Shown here piece after piece: positions 25,725 through 32,329 of a stretch of DNA of 32,329 bases. This DNA comes from Candidatus Fermentibacterota bacterium (GTDB lineage: Bacteria > Fermentibacterota > Fermentibacteria > Fermentibacterales > JCC-6), in contig JAUVIR010000039.1 in the NCBI GenBank assembly GCA_030592645.1, forward strand, positions 1 through 32,329, given 5' to 3'. Numbering within the stretch: position 1 is the stretch's first letter; every line of letters starts with the position of its first letter. Under the pieces are notes generated by a model that saw only the letters and a list, made by a program, of their open reading frames with translations, searched no databases and had not been told where the DNA came from. Made by a program: the position numbers and the translations under genes.

Positions 25725-26823
25725 AAAAGCTATTGATAAGCTTCTGAATGCTGTGCTTGATGAAGATGTCAGTGATATGCACTTCAAAGTGGGAAGCAAA
25801 CCGATAATCAGAAAAGCTGGTGAGATAGTTCATGTAGATGAATTCTCCACCATGAAGGTTGAGCATATTCAGCGTCTTATTCGTGAGATCATTACAGATG
25901 CCCAGGCTGAGGATTTTACCCTCGGTAACGAACTTGACCTGAGTTACTCGCTTGCGGACCAGGCCAGGTTCAGAGTCAATATCTACCATCAGCGCGGGAC
26001 ACCGGCTATGGTCATGAGGAAGATCCCATTCGAAGTCCCGATGCTGGATGACCTGGGGCTTCCCGAAGTAGTCAAGGAAATATCCATGCAGATGAGGGGG
26101 CTGGTCCTGGTAACCGGAGCAACCGGAACAGGTAAATCAACGACCATAGCAGCGATGATAAATCATATCAACATGAACCGTTCCGCCCATATCGTAACAA
26201 TAGAAGACCCCATCGAATTTCTTCATTCGGATATCAACTGCACTATATGCCAGAGGGAAGTGGGGATCGACACCAAGGACTGGAGTACCGGCCTCAAATC
26301 GGTATTCAGACAGGACCCGGATGTAATCCTTATTGGAGAGATGAGGGATGCCGAATCGATCTCCACAGCACTTATAGGAGCTGAGACAGGGCATCTTGTG
26401 CTCAGTACACTTCACACAACTAATGCTATGGAGACGATTTCCAGAATAATTGATGTCTTCCCTCAGGGGCAGCAGCATCTCATAAGGCTGCAGCTCGGTC
26501 AGCTTATAAGCGGGATAGTATCCCAGAGGCTTCTTCCCGCTATAAATGAAGAAGATGGAAGAGTCCTGGCTGCTGAGGTCCTGGTTCAATCATCTACTGT
26601 AAATGCGTGTATAATAAATCCCGAGAAAACTTACCTTCTCACAGAAACGATGGAGAAGAGCTATTCACAGTACGGCATGCAGACCTTTGATATGGCTCTG
26701 TACAATCTTCTTCTGGATGAAAAGATAGACAGGGAAGTAGCCCTGGCTACTTCATCGAACCCAACCAAGCTCGACCTCAGGCTCAAGGGTATAGAAACTG
26801 CTTCGGATTGGAGGATGGACTGA
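25714..26823 (+). CDS. pilT: PilT/PilU-type retraction ATPase
   Basis: This 369-residue protein has an N-terminal domain with DMHFKVGSKPIIRKAGEIV, then Walker A GATGTGKSTT (about 135), the Asp box DPIEFLH, Walker B DVILIGEMRDAESI and the His box STLHTTNAMETI. GMQTFDMALYNLLL closes it. These are the marks of type IV pilus retraction motors. The AIRNLIRE motif expected in PilT near residue 290 reads VNACIINPEKTYLL, which weakens a strict PilT call and makes PilU or another paralogue possible. ATG 25714 has GGGAG about 10 nt upstream; the start overlaps nadD by 11 nt. No other pilus gene is nearby. Confidence 0.88.
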   Translation: MSHEKAIDKLLNAVLDEDVSDMHFKVGSKPIIRKAGEIVHVDEFSTMKVEHIQRLIREIITDAQAEDFTLGNELDLSYSLADQARFRVNIYHQRGTPAMVMRKIPFEVPMLDDLGLPEVVKEISMQMRGLVLVTGATGTGKSTTIAAMINHINMNRSAHIVTIEDPIEFLHSDINCTICQREVGIDTKDWSTGLKSVFRQDPDVILIGEMRDAESISTALIGAETGHLVLSTLHTTNAMETISRIIDVFPQGQQHLIRLQLGQLISGIVSQRLLPAINEEDGRVLAAEVLVQSSTVNACIINPEKTYLLTETMEKSYSQYGMQTFDMALYNLLLDEKIDREVALATSSNPTKLDLRLKGIETASDWRMD

Positions 26824-27152
26824 TGTTGATAAATCAGATAGAGATAAGCGCGAATATAGTTCCGCTTGCCATAACAGGCGGGGTAGTCCTGCTTATTCTG
26901 GGGCTTATTCAGCTTTACCTGGGATTGAAAGCTCAGAAGTCACCTAAGGTGACAGGTGAGCAGACTATGGTAGGCGAAACGGGGATCATAAGAAAGGCGT
27001 CAGGCTTCATGGACAGGTCTATCGTTGAAGTTAGAGGCGAACTCTGGTGGTGCCTTCCAGCAGCAGGATCTAACGCTCTGGAAGAGGGAAACTCCGTGAA
27101 AATAGTGGGTATTGAAGAAGATTCAATGATACTTGAAGTTGATAGCGAATAA
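26823..27152 (+). CDS. Short NfeD-like membrane protein
   Basis: This 109-residue protein has one or two N-terminal membrane helices (IVPLAITGGVVLLILGLIQLYLGL) followed by an OB-fold: GEQTMVGETGIIRKASGFMDRSIVEVRGELWWCLP and VKIVGIEEDSMILEV, as in the C-terminal domain of NfeD. NfeD proteins pair with SPFH proteins, and the next gene is a slipin, the classic partner arrangement. The protease domain of long NfeD is absent. ATG 26823 overlaps the pilT-type stop (TGATG) and has GGAGG 8 nt upstream. Confidence 0.88.
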   Translation: MLINQIEISANIVPLAITGGVVLLILGLIQLYLGLKAQKSPKVTGEQTMVGETGIIRKASGFMDRSIVEVRGELWWCLPAAGSNALEEGNSVKIVGIEEDSMILEVDSE

Positions 27153-27186
27153 ATTGTAAACTGTCGAAAAGACGGAGGGAGTGACA

Positions 27187-27942
27187 ATGTATCCTGGAAT
27201 TATAGTAGTAGTGGTGATCCTGTTCCTTTTCCTGGCATCGGCGCTTAAAGTTCTCAAAGAGTATCAGAGAGGTGTTGTATTCAGACTGGGTAAGGTAATA
27301 GGTCTCAAAGGACCCGGGCTGATAATAGTCTGGCCCATGATAGACAGTATCAGGCGGGTTGATCTCCGAGTGGTAGCCATGGATGTGCCTCCGCAGGATG
27401 TCATAACTCATGATAACGTATCTGTACGGGTTAATGCGGTTGTTTACTTCAGGGTCATCGATCCTAAGAGAGCCATTCTGGAAGTAGAGAATTACATATA
27501 CGCTACAAGCCAGCTGGCGCAGACAACTCTCAGGAGTGTGCTTGGTGAGGCTACGCTTGATGAACTTCTTGCCAAAAGGGATGAGATCAACGCAAAACTT
27601 CAGGACATACTTGACAGAATGACAGATCCCTGGGGCATTAAGGTAAGTACCGTTGAGGTTAAGCATGTAGACCTTCCTGAAGACATGCAGAGGGTCATGG
27701 CAAAGCAGGCCGAAGCGGAGAGGGACAGAAGAGCCAAGATAATAAGGGCAGACGCCGAATTCCAGGCAGCCGCCAAGCTGGCCGAAGCAGCTGATATTAT
27801 AGACGCTCATCCTGTTGCACTGCAGCTTCGCTACCTTCAGACGCTTTCGGAGATAGCGGTGGAGAATAATTCCACAACAATATTCCCGCTTCCCATAGAG
27901 CTTCTTAAGCCTTTCCTGAAAACTATCGACAGCAGGAAATAG
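27187..27942 (+). CDS. Slipin, SPFH/band-7 (stomatin-like) membrane protein
   Basis: One N-terminal membrane helix ([20 protein letters not shown]) is followed by the SPFH domain: [57 protein letters not shown] and [16 protein letters not shown], then a helical stretch with [22 protein letters not shown] and a hydrophobic end. Slipins form large ring assemblies at the membrane, usually with NfeD. ATG 27187 has GGAGG 8 nt upstream; GTG 27181 is too close to it. The family's precise role in bacteria is uncertain, with membrane stress and microdomain order most often suggested. Confidence 0.94.
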   Translation: MYPGIIVVVVILFLFLASALKVLKEYQRGVVFRLGKVIGLKGPGLIIVWPMIDSIRRVDLRVVAMDVPPQDVITHDNVSVRVNAVVYFRVIDPKRAILEVENYIYATSQLAQTTLRSVLGEATLDELLAKRDEINAKLQDILDRMTDPWGIKVSTVEVKHVDLPEDMQRVMAKQAEAERDRRAKIIRADAEFQAAAKLAEAADIIDAHPVALQLRYLQTLSEIAVENNSTTIFPLPIELLKPFLKTIDSRK

Positions 27943-27945
27943 GCT

Positions 27946-28812
27946 GTGTTCGCCGGCGCGATAACTGCCCTTGTTACACCTTTCCGCAGCGGTGCTGTAG
28001 ACCTGGATGCGCTGAATGGTCTTGTGAACTGGCAGATAGAAAAGGGAATAGACGGTCTGCTTGCCTGCGGGTGCACCGGTGAGGCGGCGACTCTAACCAC
28101 AGAAGAACAGCTTCTGGTGATAGAGAAGGTTATGGAGGCTTCGGCAGGAAGGGTTCCCGTGATAGCTGGTACGGGAACGAACGCTACCGCCTCCTCAATA
28201 GAGCTTTCCCTCGAAGCGGCTGCAATGGGTGTGGATGGAGTGCTTCTGATAACACCATACTACAACAAGCCTACTCCAAAGGGACAGATTGAACATTACA
28301 CAAAGGTTGCAGACGCGGTTGACTGCCCGGTAATACTCTACAATGTACCCGGCCGGACAGGCACCAACATGCTGCCTTCGACCATTGCGGTTCTATCAAA
28401 GCATCCGGGGATAGTAGCTATCAAAGATGCAGCGGGCTCTGCCGAACGTGTCACCGCAATCCGCAACCTCTGCGATATCACGATATTGAGCGGAGACGAT
28501 CCGCTTGCCATGGCTCAGGTAGCCCTGGGCGGTTCCGGAGTTATTTCGGTGGTTTCCAATATCGCACCCTCTGAAATGTCGGATCTCATTTCTCTGACCG
28601 CAGCGGGAGAGCTTGATGCCGCCCGTGCAGTTCAGGCAGGACTTTACCCTGTGATAAAGGCGATGTTCCTTGAAACGAACCCTATCCCTGTAAAAAAGGC
28701 TCTCTCTCTGATGGGGTTGATAACTGATGAACTCCGTCTTCCGCTGGTTTCAATGAGCGGGGAGCTGGTTCCGGAACTAAAAGGGGTGCTGGAAGAGGCC
28801 GGAATACTCTGA
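27946..28812 (+). CDS. dapA: 4-hydroxy-tetrahydrodipicolinate synthase
   Basis: This 288-residue TIM barrel has FAGAITALVTPF at the start, GCTGEAATLTTEEQ for pyruvate, the Tyr region LYNVPGRTGTNM, and the Schiff-base Lys in VAIKDAAGS. It condenses pyruvate with aspartate semialdehyde, the first step towards meso-DAP and lysine. Start GTG 27946 lies 8 nt after AGGA and just after the slipin stop. dapB follows with a one-base overlap (TGATG), so the two consecutive steps are translated together. DapA-fold relatives such as N-acetylneuraminate lyase are less likely given that neighbour. Confidence 0.95.
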   Translation: MFAGAITALVTPFRSGAVDLDALNGLVNWQIEKGIDGLLACGCTGEAATLTTEEQLLVIEKVMEASAGRVPVIAGTGTNATASSIELSLEAAAMGVDGVLLITPYYNKPTPKGQIEHYTKVADAVDCPVILYNVPGRTGTNMLPSTIAVLSKHPGIVAIKDAAGSAERVTAIRNLCDITILSGDDPLAMAQVALGGSGVISVVSNIAPSEMSDLISLTAAGELDAARAVQAGLYPVIKAMFLETNPIPVKKALSLMGLITDELRLPLVSMSGELVPELKGVLEEAGIL

Positions 28813-29540
28813 TGAAGCTCTGCATATTCGGAAGCTCCGGGCGAATGGGCAGGCTTCTCCAGGAGGAGGCGGGAGATTCTGTTGCTGCGTGCTACGACGC
28901 GCTTCCTCCGGGCATGAAAGCCGATGTTCCTCTGCCGGATGATATCGATGTGGTTCTGGATTTCTCCCTGCCTTCTGCATGGAAGGATCTGGACAGACTG
29001 CTCTTTGGAAGTGCAGCAGCTCTGGTTACAGGTACAACCGGGCTTGGCCCGCTGGAGATGGAAATGCTTGCAGGATGGGCGAAGGACCGGGCCGTGTTCG
29101 CTTCCTCGAACATGAGCGTTGGTATTTACGTTCTGGGTAAGCTGCTGGCGTACGCTGGGGAGATGCTTGCGGGGGATTTTGACCTTGAAATTGTTGAGTG
29201 CCATCACTCGGGAAAGATCGACAGTCCCAGCGGAACCGCTTTGACGCTTGCAGGAATCTGGGAGGAATCCGGCGGAGGAAGCCGGAAAACCTTCGGCAGA
29301 TCAGGCGCTGCGGGTCCGAGGTCTGCAGCTGAAACAGGGATTCATTCCATGAGGGGCGGGGACGTTGCCGGTGAACACCAGCTGCATCTTCTTGGAAAAG
29401 GGGAACGGCTTCTGCTCTCTCATTCGGCAGCTGGAAGGAGAACGTTCGCAGCGGGCGCCCTTAAAGCTGCAGAATACATAAACGGAAAACCGCCGGGTAT
29501 TTACACGATGGACGATCTGATGCGAAGAAGCGGAAAATGA
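28812..29540 (+). CDS. dapB: 4-hydroxy-tetrahydrodipicolinate reductase
   Basis: This 242-residue protein has the N-terminal dinucleotide fold (CIFGSSGRMGRLL), DVVLDFSLPSA, TGTTGL, SSNMSVGIYVLGKL, and the substrate motif ECHHSGKIDSPSGTAL with the catalytic His pair and Lys. IHSMRGGDVAGEH follows. It reduces the DapA product with NAD(P)H. It is somewhat shorter than E. coli DapB but no key motif is missing. It overlaps dapA by one base and Memo by four. Confidence 0.95.
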   Translation: MKLCIFGSSGRMGRLLQEEAGDSVAACYDALPPGMKADVPLPDDIDVVLDFSLPSAWKDLDRLLFGSAAALVTGTTGLGPLEMEMLAGWAKDRAVFASSNMSVGIYVLGKLLAYAGEMLAGDFDLEIVECHHSGKIDSPSGTALTLAGIWEESGGGSRKTFGRSGAAGPRSAAETGIHSMRGGDVAGEHQLHLLGKGERLLLSHSAAGRRTFAAGALKAAEYINGKPPGIYTMDDLMRRSGK

Positions 29541-30352
29541 TCAGGAAACCGGCAGTGGCAGGTATGTTCTATCCTTCGGACAGGAAAACCCTGCAAGAAC
29601 TTGTCAGCTCCCTCATATCAGGGTCAGGCAGACAGTCTGATGAATCTATCACGGGTATTGTAAGCCCGCATGCCGGATACGTTTACTCGGGGGGCGTGGC
29701 AGGTGCCGCTTTCGCGTCCGCGCCGGATAACGTGAAAAACGTTATCGTAATTGCACCGCCTCACAGGTATCCGGTGACGGGCGCTTCTGTATACGATGGA
29801 GAGGGTTACGAAACACCTCTGGGAACATTGCCCCTGCAGAGGGAAATAACATCCCGGCTTCTCGGGGCAGGGCTGACCTTCCAGCCGGGAGCTCACCGCA
29901 GCGAACATTCGGCAGAGGTGCAGCTGCCCTTCATACAGGTAAGGTGGCCCGATTCCTCAATAGTTGTAATTCTTCAGGGTTCAGTTTCAGCAGATTATTC
30001 AAGACAGCTGGCGGAAATCATATCCGAAGCTGTGCGCGGTTTTGATAACACCCTTGTAATAGCGTCAAGCGATCTTTCCCACTACCATTCACTCGCTGTG
30101 GCGGAGAAAATGGACATGAAGATCATTGATGCGTTCGTAAGCGGAAATCCTTCGAACATGGAGAAGGCGCTTCAGGAAGGTGCTGAAGCCTGTGGAATAG
30201 GCCCCATCCTAACACTCATGAACTACGCAGCACAATTGAAACAGACAAGGTTCGGGGAGATAATGTGGGAGACGTCCGCTGCTGCAAGCGGAGACAGCAG
30301 TTCTGTCGTTGGTTATTTCGCGGGTTTCTGCGGAGAGGAGGCAGGGAAATGA
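29537..30352 (+). CDS. amrB: Memo-like protein, AmmeMemoRadiSam system protein B
   Basis: This 271-residue protein begins RKPAVAGMFYPSD, then GIVSPHAGYVYSGGVAGAAF, VIVIAPPHRYPVTG, HRSEHSAEVQLPF and SSDLSHYHS: the conserved His-rich pocket of the Memo family, related to extradiol dioxygenases. In many bacteria and archaea it is encoded with an AMMECR1 protein and a radical-SAM protein (AmrS). Here AMMECR1 follows with a 4-nt overlap, but no radical-SAM partner is adjacent in the window. The cellular role of the set is not settled. Confidence 0.93.
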   Translation: MIRKPAVAGMFYPSDRKTLQELVSSLISGSGRQSDESITGIVSPHAGYVYSGGVAGAAFASAPDNVKNVIVIAPPHRYPVTGASVYDGEGYETPLGTLPLQREITSRLLGAGLTFQPGAHRSEHSAEVQLPFIQVRWPDSSIVVILQGSVSADYSRQLAEIISEAVRGFDNTLVIASSDLSHYHSLAVAEKMDMKIIDAFVSGNPSNMEKALQEGAEACGIGPILTLMNYAAQLKQTRFGEIMWETSAAASGDSSSVVGYFAGFCGEEAGK

Positions 30353-30906
30353 CATCGGAAGCTGATAGAAACAGTATCATTGATCTCGCCAGAGCGACAA
30401 TTTACGCTGCCGCTTCGGGGAAAGATCTTCCCGCAGTGCCTGATGGAGAGGTTTTCAGGCGGGAGGGAGGCGCCTTCGTAACAATTAAGAAGAACGGAGC
30501 TCTGAGAGGGTGTATAGGGCATTTCATCGGAACAGGGTCGCTTGGGAAGACGATAATCGAGATGGCCGCTTCCGCAGCCGTTCGGGATCCGAGATTTTCC
30601 CCCGTCGAACCCGATGAAGTCGATGATCTGGAAATTGACATATCTCTTCTTACTCCCATGATACCCGCGGAACCTGCGGATGTCGTACCGGGGGAGCATG
30701 GTCTTTATATTAAATTCGGGTTCAGGTCCGGAACACTTCTTCCGCAGGTTGCCGCCGATGCAGGATGGGACAGGGAAACCTTTCTTACCCATACATGCCT
30801 CAAGGCAGGGCTTCCGCCCGACTGCTGGAAGCGGGATGGTGTCCAGATATTTACTTACACCGCAGAAGTATTCTGCGAACAGGAGGATGGAGCAGATCCG
30901 ATATGA
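30349..30906 (+). CDS. amrA: AMMECR1-domain protein, AmmeMemoRadiSam system protein A
   Basis: This 185-residue protein contains GAFVTIKKNGALRGCIGHFIG, the AMMECR1 signature with its invariant LRGCIG, then AASAAVRDPRFSPVEPDEVDDLEIDISLLTPM and a C-terminal part with AGWDRETFLTHTCLKAGLPPDCW. The frame opens upstream inside Memo, but ATG 30349 overlaps the Memo stop as ATGA and gives the normal family length. The biochemical function is unknown; the Cys in RGCIG has been suggested as catalytic. It also overlaps the following lipoprotein gene by four bases. Confidence 0.93.
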   Translation: MTSEADRNSIIDLARATIYAAASGKDLPAVPDGEVFRREGGAFVTIKKNGALRGCIGHFIGTGSLGKTIIEMAASAAVRDPRFSPVEPDEVDDLEIDISLLTPMIPAEPADVVPGEHGLYIKFGFRSGTLLPQVAADAGWDRETFLTHTCLKAGLPPDCWKRDGVQIFTYTAEVFCEQEDGADPI

Positions 30907-31475
30907 AGTACTTTCTTATTATTGCTGTGATTTTGCTGCTGGGATGCGACATGCCCGGTGTTGGAGAACTTTCGGAGCGGGTGGATGATCTCGAAGAAGT
31001 AACAGCCTACGATGATTCTGACATTGTAGAGCAGGTTTACATGCTCGAGGGAGATATTGAAATAATCGATGAGAGAGTGTCTGCTCTCGAACATGGTGAT
31101 GTATCAGATATCACTCGTGTTCCCACAGAACCCAGAACCCCACGGGATACCCCTGTAGAGGAGTCTGAGGAAGAGATAACTCTTGTTATCGCCGATATCG
31201 AGGGGCTTCAGGAGTCTATGGATCTCCTCAGCACGAACCTTTCAGACAGTATACTCGTGCTTGATGAATCCATCGAGTTACTGGTTCTTTCACTGGACAG
31301 CCTTGTAATGGAGAATGATTCCCTCAGAGCCGACCTAGAGGATCTTAAGAGTACGGTTTCAAGCCTCAGCTACACTGTTGAAAACATGCGGTACACAGGA
31401 ACAGGGTCCGGCACTTCGTCCAGAAGCAGCAGCAGTAGTAGTACTGGAGGAAGCAGCAGCAGCGGCGGGCGCTGA
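30903..31475 (+). CDS. Coiled-coil lipoprotein with Ser/Gly-rich tail, unknown function
   Basis: This 190-residue protein has a short signal peptide ending at the lipobox LLLGC, then DMPGVGELSERVDDLEEV. Two stretches of heptad-like Leu/Ile/Val spacing follow (residues about 15-65 and 90-160), the second containing SMDLLSTNLSDSILVLDESIELLVLSL and LRADLEDLKSTVSSLSYTVE. They are separated by a Pro/Thr-rich linker. The end is SSRSSSSSSTGGSSSSGGR. It looks like an anchored rod with a flexible tip, not a named family. ATG 30903 overlaps the AMMECR1 stop (ATGA). It is the last gene of the plus-strand string before a strong hairpin. Confidence 0.82.
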   Translation: MKYFLIIAVILLLGCDMPGVGELSERVDDLEEVTAYDDSDIVEQVYMLEGDIEIIDERVSALEHGDVSDITRVPTEPRTPRDTPVEESEEEITLVIADIEGLQESMDLLSTNLSDSILVLDESIELLVLSLDSLVMENDSLRADLEDLKSTVSSLSYTVENMRYTGTGSGTSSRSSSSSSTGGSSSSGGR

Positions 31476-31499
31476 CAGCGATATTTCAAGGATTTGATA

Positions 31500-31532
31500 A
31501 AGCGGTGACACCTGCTCGTGATGTCACCGCTT
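31500..31532 (+). terminator. Strong hairpin after the gene string, likely terminator
   Basis: AAGCGGTGACA and TGTCACCGCTT form a perfect 11-bp stem around an 11-nt loop, 24 nt after the last stop. No T run follows, so it is not a classic intrinsic terminator; it may stabilise the 3' end or work with Rho. Confidence 0.5.
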
Positions 31533-31551
31533 CATCCATTCCAGAGTCATC

Positions 31552-31580
31552 TTGACTTGATTTACAGCTGCAAGTATACA
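31552..31580 (+). promoter_or_regulatory. Sigma70-type promoter for the C25-like gene
   Basis: TTGACT (31552-31557) and TATACA (31575-31580) are exactly 17 nt apart. The -35 matches at five positions and the -10 at four. Transcription would start near 31587, giving a leader of about 70 nt with foldable structure before ATG 31659. Confidence 0.55.
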
Positions 31581-31591
31581 AATAAAGTACT

Positions 31592-31654
31592 GGGGATTGG
31601 CCTCATCTTCGGTGTTGATCCCCTGTTACAGTTTATATCAAAACAGGGGGGGGG
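31592..31654 (+). promoter_or_regulatory. Leader with two mutually exclusive hairpins and a G9 ribosome-binding tract
   Basis: GGGGAT (31592-31597) can pair with ATCCCC (31618-31623), extended inward by four pairs including G-U. Alternatively CCCCTGTT (31620-31627) pairs with AACAGGGG (31642-31649), which takes in the first Gs of the nine-G tract (31646-31654) that must serve as ribosome-binding site for ATG 31659. The two stems share bases 31620-31623, so only one can form at a time. This is the layout of a translational switch; the signal is unknown. Confidence 0.45.
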
Positions 31655-31658
31655 TAAA

Positions 31659-32329
31659 ATGTGCTTTTCAAAAAAGATCATAACTCCGTTACTGCTGACA
31701 GTATTTCTTGTTATTCCAAACCCCTCCTTTGCCGGGTGGCTTGAGTTCGGCGCAGGCTGTACCGCAGGTTCAGAGCCGCTGACAGGGCATAACATAACCC
31801 TTGACGAATTTATAAGTTTTGGCGTTGAGCTCCTTGGGCTTCAGTCGGATACACTAAGTCATGATAGAACAAACTACCTTAGGTTCAAGGGAACACCCGG
31901 TACCCGCCCCATGGGAGAAGTCGGATATCCGGAGCTACCCGTTGTTACCTGCTTTATAGCTGTTCCGGATGAATCCGATCTGACTCTGGATTATTCAGCC
32001 AGCTGTATGACTGTTATTGACTGCCTTCCGGTCTATCCCGCACCTCTGGACAGTCTTGTTGCAGACAGTCTTCACACTCACTGGATAAAGGAGTTCTTCA
32101 GGAAGGATTCAGCAGCCTATTCTTCCTCTGAATGGTATCCTGCAGTACAGGCTGTTTTTTCGGGTGAGTTCAGGCTCCGTGACCAGCGAGTTGCAGTCGT
32201 TGATGTATATCCTGTTCAGTACCTTGCTTCAGAAGACAGCCTGAGGGTTTGGAGTGACATTGAGCTGTACATCAACTTCGAAGGCGCTGACCCTGTATGG
32301 AGCGATGCGGGATTGGGTTATTACGACAG
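31659..32329 (+). CDS. Gingipain-type (peptidase C25) propeptide protein, 3' part cut off
   Basis: The frame stays open for 223 codons to the right edge. A signal peptide is clear: basic CFSKK, hydrophobic ITPLLLTVFLVIPN, then PSFAGW for cleavage. The N-terminal region has RFKGTPGTRPMGEVGYPELPVVTCFIAVPDES, the G-x-P-x-L-P-V pattern of the C25 propeptide, with strands AVVDVYPVQYLASEDSLRVWSDIELYINF like the end of that domain. The catalytic domain would lie beyond the edge, so protease activity is expected from the family, not seen. Such proteins are secreted, often through a type IX-like route with a C-terminal sorting domain. ATG 31659 is four bases after a run of nine Gs. Confidence 0.82.
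   Translation, partial: MCFSKKIITPLLLTVFLVIPNPSFAGWLEFGAGCTAGSEPLTGHNITLDEFISFGVELLGLQSDTLSHDRTNYLRFKGTPGTRPMGEVGYPELPVVTCFIAVPDESDLTLDYSASCMTVIDCLPVYPAPLDSLVADSLHTHWIKEFFRKDSAAYSSSEWYPAVQAVFSGEFRLRDQRVAVVDVYPVQYLASEDSLRVWSDIELYINFEGADPVWSDAGLGYYD

Noticed and set aside
26137-26589. Minus-strand open frame inside the PilT-type gene
   Set aside because: It is a shadow of a conserved ATPase with no ribosome-binding site or recognisable domain.
27070-27810. 246-codon minus-strand open frame inside the nfeD-slipin region
   Set aside because: It lies wholly antisense to the NfeD-like and slipin genes and shows no domain or signal peptide.

Overview
The window reads as a fragment of a didermic (Gram-negative-type) bacterial chromosome of middling GC. 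It encodes a BamD-like lipoprotein, a LolA-like carrier, several lipobox proteins, a PilT-type ATPase and the start of a gingipain-type (C25) secreted protein. Together with the deep divergence of many proteins, this suggests an uncultivated lineage of the Fermentibacteria/FCB-like candidate phyla. That placement is inference; there is no rRNA gene to test it. TTG and GTG starts are common.

Region 1 (1-10804, minus strand) is an envelope-glycan cluster transcribed leftward from a good sigma70-type promoter at 10775-10804. In order of transcription it encodes a WbpB/WlbA-like sugar dehydrogenase, a WbpD/WlbB-like N-acetyltransferase, a GtrB/DPM1-like GT2, an NDP-sugar epimerase/dehydratase, a DegT-family sugar aminotransferase, a second hexapeptide acetyltransferase, a GT4-like glycosyltransferase, an UPF0104 flippase-like protein, a GT-C membrane glycosyltransferase, a secreted triple-repeat protein and the beginning of another multi-pass membrane protein cut by the window edge. 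The likely theme is building a diamino/acetamido sugar and moving it across the membrane on lipid carriers.

Region 2 (10842-14393) holds two divergent polytopic GT-C-like proteins. Between them lie back-to-back promoters and a perfect 17-bp palindrome. The rightward protein is a paralogue of the truncated gene at the left edge.

Region 3 (14409-17225) has obg and dprA overlapping on the plus strand, then a lone shikimate kinase gene on the minus strand enclosed by two REP-like inverted-repeat elements.

Region 4 (17397-31475) is a long, tightly packed plus-strand gene string: an HU protein fused to a CBM48/AMPK-beta-like domain, ftsK, a lipoprotein, lolA-like, rimO, an unknown membrane-anchored protein, a TPR lipoprotein, bamD-like, nadD, pilT-like, nfeD-like, slipin, dapA, dapB, Memo, AMMECR1 and a coiled-coil lipoprotein. 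Many junctions are ATGA or TGATG overlaps, so most of it is probably one or a few operons. It mixes cell-envelope assembly, chromosome segregation, lysine/DAP synthesis for peptidoglycan, and NAD synthesis.

Region 5 (31500-32329) starts with a strong hairpin, then a promoter and a leader that can form two mutually exclusive hairpins. One of these hides a nine-G ribosome-binding tract. The leader precedes a secreted gingipain-propeptide protein that runs off the right edge.
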